DNA of 13,370 nucleotides. It comes from Zhengella sp041738295. Lineage in GTDB: Bacteria; Pseudomonadota; Alphaproteobacteria; Rhizobiales; Rhizobiaceae. The stretch spans positions 1 through 13,370 of the forward strand of contig JBGSQC010000102.1 in NCBI GenBank assembly GCA_041738295.1, in the 5' to 3' direction. Under the pieces are notes generated by a model. That model did not search any database, had not been told where the DNA came from, and saw only the letters and a program-made list of their open reading frames with translations. The position numbers and the translations under genes are program-made. Below are positions 1 to 4,754 of the stretch, one piece after another (within the stretch, counting starts at the first letter, position 1; every line of letters starts with the position of its first letter).

Positions 1-228
1 GGGGCGGCGCTTGTCGGCTCGGTCGACCAGGTGCTGAGCGAGATCGAGGCCTATCGCAAGATGGGCATCCGCGCCTTCATCTTCTCCGGCTATCCGCATC
101 TGGATGAGTGCCGGCACTTTGGTGAAAAGGTGCTGCCGCACCTCAAGACCTGTTCGATGCCGCATGCCTATGGCCGCGTGCCGGCATCCACGCCCGCCAC
201 GCCGCTTGGCACCGGGGAGCGCCGCTGA
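1..228 (+). CDS. smoC: Sulfonate/sulfoquinovose monooxygenase (SsuD/SmoC-like), C-terminal end
   Basis: Only the last 75 residues are present; the gene begins left of the window and ends at TGA 226-228. The fragment reads as the C-terminus of a luciferase-like, FMNH2-dependent monooxygenase of the alkanesulfonate monooxygenase family. It carries the family block ALVGS..QV..EIEAYR.MGI..FIFSGYPHL. In E. coli SsuD the Tyr and His of SGYPHL (Y331, H333) lie in the active site; here they are fragment residues 31 and 33. Such enzymes use reduced flavin and O2 to cleave the C-S bond, releasing sulfite and an aldehyde. The next two genes are an aldo/keto reductase and a flavin reductase, which is the SmoC-SmoB-SmoA set. 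That makes sulfoquinovose (giving 6-oxo-glucose) the likely substrate rather than simple alkanesulfonates. The family is clear from sequence; the SmoC assignment rests on the neighbours. Confidence 0.72.
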   Translation, partial: GAALVGSVDQVLSEIEAYRKMGIRAFIFSGYPHLDECRHFGEKVLPHLKTCSMPHAYGRVPASTPATPLGTGERR

Positions 229-1121
229 TGGATCGCGTTCAGCTTTCAACGGACGTTTCCCTGTCGCGCATCGTCTATGGCATGTGGCGGGTGGGCGATG
301 ACAGCAACACGGCACCCGCCCATGTGCAGGCAAATATCGAGGCCTGCCTGGCGCAGGGCATCACCACGCTGGACCAAGCCGACATTTATGGCGGCTACAC
401 CGCCGAGGCCATCCTCGGGCGCGCCTTCAAGGCCGCGCCGCATCTGCGCGATGCCGTCGAGATCGTCACTAAGTGTGACATCGTGGCGCCGGCGGGACGC
501 TACTCCGGGGCTCGGGTGAAATATTACGACACGTCCGCCAGGCACATTGCCCGCTCGATCGACTTGTCGCTGTCCGAGATGGGCATCGACCATATCGACC
601 TGCTGCTGATCCACCGGCCGGACCCGCTGATGGACCCGCACGAGACCGGCCCGGCTCTGGATCGTGCCGTGCGCTCGGGCAAGATTAGCGCGGTCGGCGT
701 CTCCAACTTCCGGCCGCATGACTGGACTCTCCTCCAGTCTGCCATGGAGACGCCGCTTGTGACCAACCAGATCGAACTGTCGCTGGTCGCCAACAGCGCC
801 TTGACCAATGGCGACCTTGCCTTCCTGCAGGAGCGCCGCATTGCCCCGATGGCATGGTCACCGCTTGGCGGCGGCAGCCTTTTTTCGGGCGCCCATCCTG
901 AACTGGTGGCGAAACTGGAGGCGCTTGGCCGGGCCTCAGGCGCTGACGCTTCCGCCGTCGCCGTTCAATGGCTGCTGCATCATCCGGCGCGGATCATCCC
1001 GGTGATGGGAACCAATGCGCTCGATCGTATTGCCGGGCTCTCCAAGGCGCTCGACGTGCCGATGGACCGGGAAACCTGGTTCGAACTCTATACGCTGGCA
1101 ACCGGGAAAGAGGTGCCGTGA
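228..1121 (+). CDS. smoB: Aldo/keto reductase, probable 6-oxo-glucose reductase SmoB
   Basis: A 297-residue single-domain aldo/keto reductase ((beta/alpha)8 barrel, NAD(P)H-dependent, cytosolic). The catalytic tetrad is complete: D49 and Y54 in TTLDQADIYGGY, K82 in VTKCD, and H129 in LLLIHRPDP. VGVSNF and the late MAWSPLGGGSLFSG block are also typical. The N-terminus (LSRIVYGMWRVGDD) and C-terminus (WFELYTLATGKEV) closely resemble what I recall of Agrobacterium SmoB; this is recall, not an alignment. In the sulfo-SMO pathway SmoB reduces 6-oxo-glucose, the product of SmoC, to glucose. The ATG overlaps the upstream TGA by one base, with GGGGAG at 214-219 eight bases before it. The stop overlaps the next ATG in the same way, so the three genes look translationally coupled. 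A generic YdhF-like reductase is the alternative. Confidence 0.75.
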   Translation: MDRVQLSTDVSLSRIVYGMWRVGDDSNTAPAHVQANIEACLAQGITTLDQADIYGGYTAEAILGRAFKAAPHLRDAVEIVTKCDIVAPAGRYSGARVKYYDTSARHIARSIDLSLSEMGIDHIDLLLIHRPDPLMDPHETGPALDRAVRSGKISAVGVSNFRPHDWTLLQSAMETPLVTNQIELSLVANSALTNGDLAFLQERRIAPMAWSPLGGGSLFSGAHPELVAKLEALGRASGADASAVAVQWLLHHPARIIPVMGTNALDRIAGLSKALDVPMDRETWFELYTLATGKEVP

Positions 1122-1669
1122 TGCTGGATGCAGGAAGCGAAACCATGGCAAGAGCAGACGAAGGCGTGCAGGCCGTTCAGCCTCTGGTGCCGAAGGACGA
1201 CACCAAGGCCCTGCGGCAGGCCTTTGGCCGCTTTGCGACCGGCGTCACGGTGGTGACGGTAGCGACGCCTGATGGTCCGATGGCGATCACCGCCAACAGC
1301 TTTTCCTCCGTCTCGCTGGAGCCGCCGCTGGTGCTCTGGTCGATCTCCCGGCAATCGCGCCGCTTCGAGGCTTTCCGCCGTGCCGATCATCAGGCCATCC
1401 ATGTGCTGGGAGCCGAGCAGGCAGAACTGTGCTGGCGGTTCAGCCGGTCGGGATCGGATTTTTCCGGTTTGGCGCTGACGAAGAGCCGCTACGGCGTGCC
1501 GCTGCTTTCCGGCGTGCTCGCCCGGTTTGAATGCGAGATCATCAACCGGGTGGATGCAGGCGACCATGTGGTGCAGATCGCCCGCGTGCTGAACCATGTT
1601 GAGGGCGAAGGCGAACCGCTGGTGTTTGGCGCAGGCCGCTATGGCCGCATCGAAGCCATGGCACCATGA
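1121..1669 (+). CDS. smoA: Flavin reductase (FMN-binding split barrel), probable SmoA
   Basis: A 182-residue flavin reductase-like protein of the HpaC/RutF/SsuE-partner type. It would use NAD(P)H to make FMNH2 for the monooxygenase two genes upstream. Recognisable blocks are LRQAFGRFATGVTVVT near residues 29-45, the flavin-contacting MAITANSFSSVSLEPPLVLWSI segment, and the late GDH.V.IARV...EGEGEPLVF.AGRYG. The start at 1121 is preferred because it overlaps the upstream TGA by one base and has AAAGAGG at 1107-1113, seven bases before it. An in-frame ATG at 1145 with AGGAAG ahead of it is possible and would remove eight residues. A much earlier in-frame opening from about 968 lies inside the reductase gene and is not used. 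The last 31 bases overlap the end of the oppositely oriented regulator gene. The family is firm; the SmoA name depends on context. Confidence 0.75.
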   Translation: MLDAGSETMARADEGVQAVQPLVPKDDTKALRQAFGRFATGVTVVTVATPDGPMAITANSFSSVSLEPPLVLWSISRQSRRFEAFRRADHQAIHVLGAEQAELCWRFSRSGSDFSGLALTKSRYGVPLLSGVLARFECEIINRVDAGDHVVQIARVLNHVEGEGEPLVFGAGRYGRIEAMAP

Positions 1670-2712
1670 ACGCGCCCGGCATTCACCGGACCGGTGGACT
1701 GCCGCTCGACAAGCCTGCATGCCAGTTCGACGCGCCGCGCCGGCATGGCAGCATCGGTCAAGTCGTCCATCAAGAGGCTGAGCGCCGCCGCGCCCATCTC
1801 GCGCATGGGAATGTGCATGGTGCTGAGAGGAGGGCTGCAAAAGGCCGACTGCGGCAGGTCGTCCATGCCCAGCACCGAGACATCGGACGGCACCTGCAGA
1901 CCCTGCTGCTCAAGACCACGGATGACACCATAGGCGAGGCTGTCGCCAGCCGTCAGCACGGCGGTGAAATCCAGCCCGCGCTCGGCAATGCGCCGGGCAA
2001 GGGCGGCACTGGCAAGTTCCGGCAGCCAGTCATCGACCTCGACCACCAGATCCTCGATGGTGGAAACTCCTGCGGCGGCCAGCGCATCACGCCAGCCTTC
2101 AAAGCGGCGCTCGATGGTTCGCCGTCCGCGCCGCATGACGAACAGGATGCGGCGGTGGCCAAGGCCGATGAGATGCTGTGTGGCAAGCTGCGCCGCCGAG
2201 CGGTTGGATGGCGTGACGCTGGACCGGCGCATGGCGGGATCATCGCCATTGACCAGCACAATGGGCTTGGAAAAGCCGTCCGCCAATGTCAGCACGGCGG
2301 CATCGTCCATCGTCAGGAACAGGCAGCCAACGAGATCGGCGTCGGCCTCAGCCTCGCGCAGCAGGGCTATTTCATCCTCCTTGGAGGCAACCGGCCGGGT
2401 GACGATCTCGACGCCGATGGCGCGGGCCCGTTCGTTCAGCCCATCCAGCACATGGAAGGTGAACTGGCTGCGCGCACTGTCGACCATAGCCACGCTGGAA
2501 GCGGCAAGAAGCACCTTGCGGTCGGCCAGCGACGCCGGGATGGCGTAGTTCAGGGCGCGCGCCGCAGCGAGGATCTGCTCGCGCAATTCATCACGAACGC
2601 CGCCGGCACCCGACAGCGCTCGCGAGGCCGTGCTGACGGAAACCTTGCAGTGGTCGGCGATTTCCTCCAGCCGGATGCGGCGGTTGGGCCGCCCTCTCTT
2701 GCCCATGGACAT
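1639..2712 (-). CDS. LacI-family transcriptional regulator
   Basis: A 357-residue LacI/GalR-type regulator. Residues about 13-34 form the helix-turn-helix (RLEEIADHCKVSVSTASRALSG), followed by the hinge-helix region ending near LNYAIPASLADRK. The periplasmic-binding-protein-like sensor domain starts near residue 66; landmarks are GHRRILFV, the AVLTAGDSLAYGVIRGL block and VSVLGMDDLPQSAFCSPPLSTMHIP. The start at 2712 is supported by GGGAGGG (complement of 2718-2724) five bases upstream. The basic N-terminal stretch before the HTH (GKRGRPNRRIR) is short and ordinary. The gene diverges from the GH105-KduI-ABC operon across 111 bases, the usual layout for a local repressor released by an imported sugar or its breakdown product. 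The ligand is unknown; an unsaturated uronide or KduI-pathway intermediate is my inference. Regulation of the adjacent smo genes is less likely because their promoter is outside the window. Confidence 0.92.
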   Translation of the reverse strand: MSMGKRGRPNRRIRLEEIADHCKVSVSTASRALSGAGGVRDELREQILAAARALNYAIPASLADRKVLLAASSVAMVDSARSQFTFHVLDGLNERARAIGVEIVTRPVASKEDEIALLREAEADADLVGCLFLTMDDAAVLTLADGFSKPIVLVNGDDPAMRRSSVTPSNRSAAQLATQHLIGLGHRRILFVMRRGRRTIERRFEGWRDALAAAGVSTIEDLVVEVDDWLPELASAALARRIAERGLDFTAVLTAGDSLAYGVIRGLEQQGLQVPSDVSVLGMDDLPQSAFCSPPLSTMHIPMREMGAAALSLLMDDLTDAAMPARRVELACRLVERQSTGPVNAGRVHGAMASMRP

Positions 2713-2717
2713 CTGAA

Positions 2718-2724
2718 CCCTCCC
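2718..2724 (-). promoter_or_regulatory. Ribosome binding site of the LacI-family gene
   Basis: Read on the minus strand this is GGGAGGG, five bases before the ATG at 2712. It fixes the start there rather than at the in-frame ATG two codons further in. Confidence 0.6.
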
Positions 2725-2742
2725 AAGCCCGATCCGTCACTA

Positions 2743-2775
2743 CTGCAAAAAATTTTCAGATTGCGCAAGAAAATT
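2743..2775. promoter_or_regulatory. Candidate operator/promoter region between the regulator and uronide operon
   Basis: The 111-base divergent gap (2713-2823) holds an AT-rich, symmetric patch unlike its surroundings. An imperfect 17-base dyad lies at 2743-2759 (CTGC...TCAG, six of eight pairs matching). An exact octamer palindrome TTGCGCAA lies at 2761-2768. An exact 7-base inverted repeat, AATTTTC (2751-2757) and GAAAATT (2769-2775), brackets that octamer. LacI-family operators are typically 14-20 base near-palindromes, often with a central CG as in TTGCGCAA. I infer that the neighbouring regulator binds here and controls both directions. I cannot place a convincing -35/-10 pair for either direction. 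Confidence 0.4.
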
Positions 2776-2813
2776 GCCTGTGGAACAGTTTGGCCATCGG
2801 ACGCCGGTATCTC

Positions 2814-2820
2814 GGGAGGA
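2814..2820 (+). promoter_or_regulatory. Ribosome binding site deciding the GH105 start
   Basis: GGGAGGA, three bases before ATG 2824, marks the start of the GH105 gene. It matters because the same frame stays open upstream to about 1666, across the antisense of the regulator gene, so a longest-frame call would give a false 752-residue protein. Confidence 0.65.
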
Positions 2821-2823
2821 AGC

Positions 2824-3924
2824 ATGGCGCTGTCGGCAGCACAGGTGCGGGAAAAATTGGCCGGGCTCGTTTCCGGCATGACCGGCTTGCGCGCCGATGG
2901 CCGCTTTGACGAACCCAATCTCGACGGCACGCCGGGCGATTATGTCAGCTTTGACAGCTGGGAATGGCCGCAGGGCGTCGGGCTCTACGGGCTGGTGAAA
3001 CTCTGGAAGCAGACCGGCGACAAGGCGCTGCTGGCAACCATCGAGGACTGGTATGACCGCCGCATTGCGGCCGGCCTGCCGGCGATGAACGTCAACACCA
3101 CCGCGCCCTTGCTGGCGCTTTGCGAGATGTGGCGGGTGACCCGCGAGCCGCGCTTCGAGGCCGTGCTGGCTGACTGGGCGGAGCGTGTTGTCACCACCAT
3201 GCCGCGCACGCCGGAAGGCGGGTTCCAGCACAATGTCTCCGACAAGATCAATGATGATGAATTGTGGGACGACACGCTGTTCATGGTCGCCTTGTTCCTC
3301 GCTTCGTATGGTCAGGCAACCGGCCAGCGGCGCTTTGTCGACGAGGCGGAACGCCAGTTCCTCGTCCATGCGCGCTACCTGACCGACACGCAAACCGGGC
3401 TCTGGTATCATGGCTGGACCTTCAAGGGCCGCCACAATTTCGCTAGCGCACTCTGGGGCCGCGGCAATGCCTGGATCACGGTCGGAATTCTCGATCTTGT
3501 GGAATTGGCCGAGATTTCTCCCTCGGTGCGTTCGCATCTGCTTGGCGTGCTGGACGCCCAGATCGCCAGCCTGCTGAAACTGCAGACGGCATCGGGTGCC
3601 TGGCGCACGCTCCTGACCGATGAAAGCTCCTATGAAGAGATCTCGGCCACGGCCGGCTTCGGCTACGGGCTGATGAAGGCGTCGCGCCTCGGCATCGGCC
3701 CATCGGCCTGCCGCGAAGCCGGGCTGAAGGCGCTTGGTGCCGTGCTTTCCAATATCGGGGCTGACGGCGTTGTCGCCAATGTCTCCTATGGCACGCGCAT
3801 GGGCCATGATTTGCAGTTCTACCGCGACATTCCCATCCAGCCGACCGGCTATGGCCAGGCGCTGGCCATCCTGTGCCTCGGCGAAGGCATGGAACATCTG
3901 CACGACATGACGGAGACCGCCTGA
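2824..3924 (+). CDS. GH105/GH88-family unsaturated (rhamno)galacturonyl hydrolase
   Basis: A 366-residue protein, close to the length of characterised YteR-type enzymes, with the six-hairpin (alpha/alpha) barrel pattern of GH105/GH88. These enzymes hydrate the 4,5 double bond of a terminal unsaturated uronate left by a polysaccharide lyase. They release 5-keto-4-deoxyuronate plus the shortened sugar. Visible motifs are DELWDDTLFM with W148, D149 and D150 (D150 is the probable equivalent of the catalytic Asp143 of YteR), YHGWTFKGRHNFASALWGRGNAW around residues 197-217, and late GYG repeats (FGYGLMKA, PTGYGQA). There is no signal peptide, so it should act in the cytoplasm on imported oligosaccharides. 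It is the first gene of the operon, with an RBS at 2814-2820. Its stop overlaps the KduI start, and KduI uses exactly its product. GH105 versus GH88 and the natural sugar cannot be fixed by eye. Confidence 0.88.
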   Translation: MALSAAQVREKLAGLVSGMTGLRADGRFDEPNLDGTPGDYVSFDSWEWPQGVGLYGLVKLWKQTGDKALLATIEDWYDRRIAAGLPAMNVNTTAPLLALCEMWRVTREPRFEAVLADWAERVVTTMPRTPEGGFQHNVSDKINDDELWDDTLFMVALFLASYGQATGQRRFVDEAERQFLVHARYLTDTQTGLWYHGWTFKGRHNFASALWGRGNAWITVGILDLVELAEISPSVRSHLLGVLDAQIASLLKLQTASGAWRTLLTDESSYEEISATAGFGYGLMKASRLGIGPSACREAGLKALGAVLSNIGADGVVANVSYGTRMGHDLQFYRDIPIQPTGYGQALAILCLGEGMEHLHDMTETA

Positions 3925-4754
3925 TGCGCTCGATCTACGGCGCCTCGCCTGCCGATATTGACAAAATGAACACGGACCGGCTCCGCGCCGAGTTCATGGC
4001 CGAAGGCCTGTTCAAGGCCGGCGAACTCCATTTCGTCTACACCCATTATGACCGCATGATCGTCGGCGGTGCCATGCCCACCAACAGCCCGCTGTCGTTC
4101 GGCGGTGGCGAGGATGTCGGAACTGAATTGTTCTTCACCGCGCGTGAAATGGGCATTGCCAATCTCGGTGGCGCGGGTTCGGTGACGGTGGACGGGACAC
4201 GGTTTGACGTTGCCAATCGCGACATCGTCTATGTCGGGCGGGGCGCTAGATCCGTCTCTCTGGAAAGCGCTGATGCTTCCAATCCGGCGCGCTTCTACAT
4301 GAATTCCGTTCCCGCCGGGCGCGATATTGCCCACCGGCTGATCCGGCAGGCTGAGGGCAAGCCGCTGGACCTTGGCGAGGACCGGCGCTCCAACAAGCGC
4401 CGCCTTGTCATGTACATCCACCCGGAAGTCGCACCCTCCTGCCTGCTGCTGATGGGCATCACCGATCTGGCGCCCGGCAGCGTGTGGAACACCATGCCGC
4501 CGCACCTGCATGAGCGGCGCATGGAGGCCTATTGCTATTTCGACCTGGCCGACGAGGACCGGGTGGTCCACCTGATGGGCAGGCCCGACAACACCCGCCA
4601 TTTGATGATCGCCAATGGCGATGTGGTGCTGTCGCCTGCCTGGTCGATCCACATGGGTTCGGGCACCGGTCCCTATGCCTTTGTCTGGGGCATGACCGGC
4701 GAAAACCAAGCCTATACCGATGTCGACCCTGTTGCGATCAAGGATCTGAGATGA
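3924..4754 (+). CDS. kduI: 4-deoxy-L-threo-5-hexosulose-uronate ketol-isomerase KduI
   Basis: A 276-residue cupin-type isomerase (E. coli KduI has 278). It converts 5-keto-4-deoxyuronate to 3-deoxy-D-glycero-2,5-hexodiulosonate, the step between unsaturated uronide hydrolysis and KduD. The four zinc ligands known in E. coli KduI (H196, H198, E203, H245) are all present with a constant offset of two: H194, H196 and E201 in PPHLHERRMEAYCYF, and H243 in SPAWSIHMGSGTGPY. Other family blocks are FFTAREMGIANLGG, AHRLIRQAEGKPLDLG and FVWGMTGENQ. The ATG at 3924 overlaps the GH105 stop by one base and has CGGAGA at 3911-3916 ahead of it. The stop overlaps the next gene as ATGA. The kduD partner is not in this window. 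Confidence 0.95.
   Translation: MRSIYGASPADIDKMNTDRLRAEFMAEGLFKAGELHFVYTHYDRMIVGGAMPTNSPLSFGGGEDVGTELFFTAREMGIANLGGAGSVTVDGTRFDVANRDIVYVGRGARSVSLESADASNPARFYMNSVPAGRDIAHRLIRQAEGKPLDLGEDRRSNKRRLVMYIHPEVAPSCLLLMGITDLAPGSVWNTMPPHLHERRMEAYCYFDLADEDRVVHLMGRPDNTRHLMIANGDVVLSPAWSIHMGSGTGPYAFVWGMTGENQAYTDVDPVAIKDLR

Noticed and set aside
968..1120. Upstream in-frame extension of the flavin reductase
   Set aside because: It falls within the aldo/keto reductase gene and reads as low-complexity shadow sequence. The start at 1121 has an RBS and the one-base overlap seen throughout the cluster.
2761..2811. Sigma-70 promoter using TTGCGC or TTGCCT as -35 for the GH105 operon
   Set aside because: No acceptable -10 hexamer lies 16-18 bases downstream; the nearest TAT-containing sequence (GGTATC near 2806) is too far from either.
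1666..2823. Open plus-strand frame continuous with GH105, giving an apparent 752-residue protein
   Set aside because: The first 386 codons are the antisense of the regulator gene, whose LacI domains are unmistakable, and the translation there resembles no protein. GH105 homology begins at 2824 behind a good RBS. It is a GC-rich shadow frame, not a fusion.
2740..3903. 387-residue minus-strand open frame opposite GH105
   Set aside because: Antisense of a clear glycoside hydrolase; its translation has no recognisable motif and its start would lie inside kduI-linked coding sequence.
4532..4750. Upstream in-frame extension of the 836-residue protein
   Set aside because: It lies inside kduI, which carries all four zinc ligands in its own frame. 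The ATGA overlap and AAGGA before 4751 give a better start.
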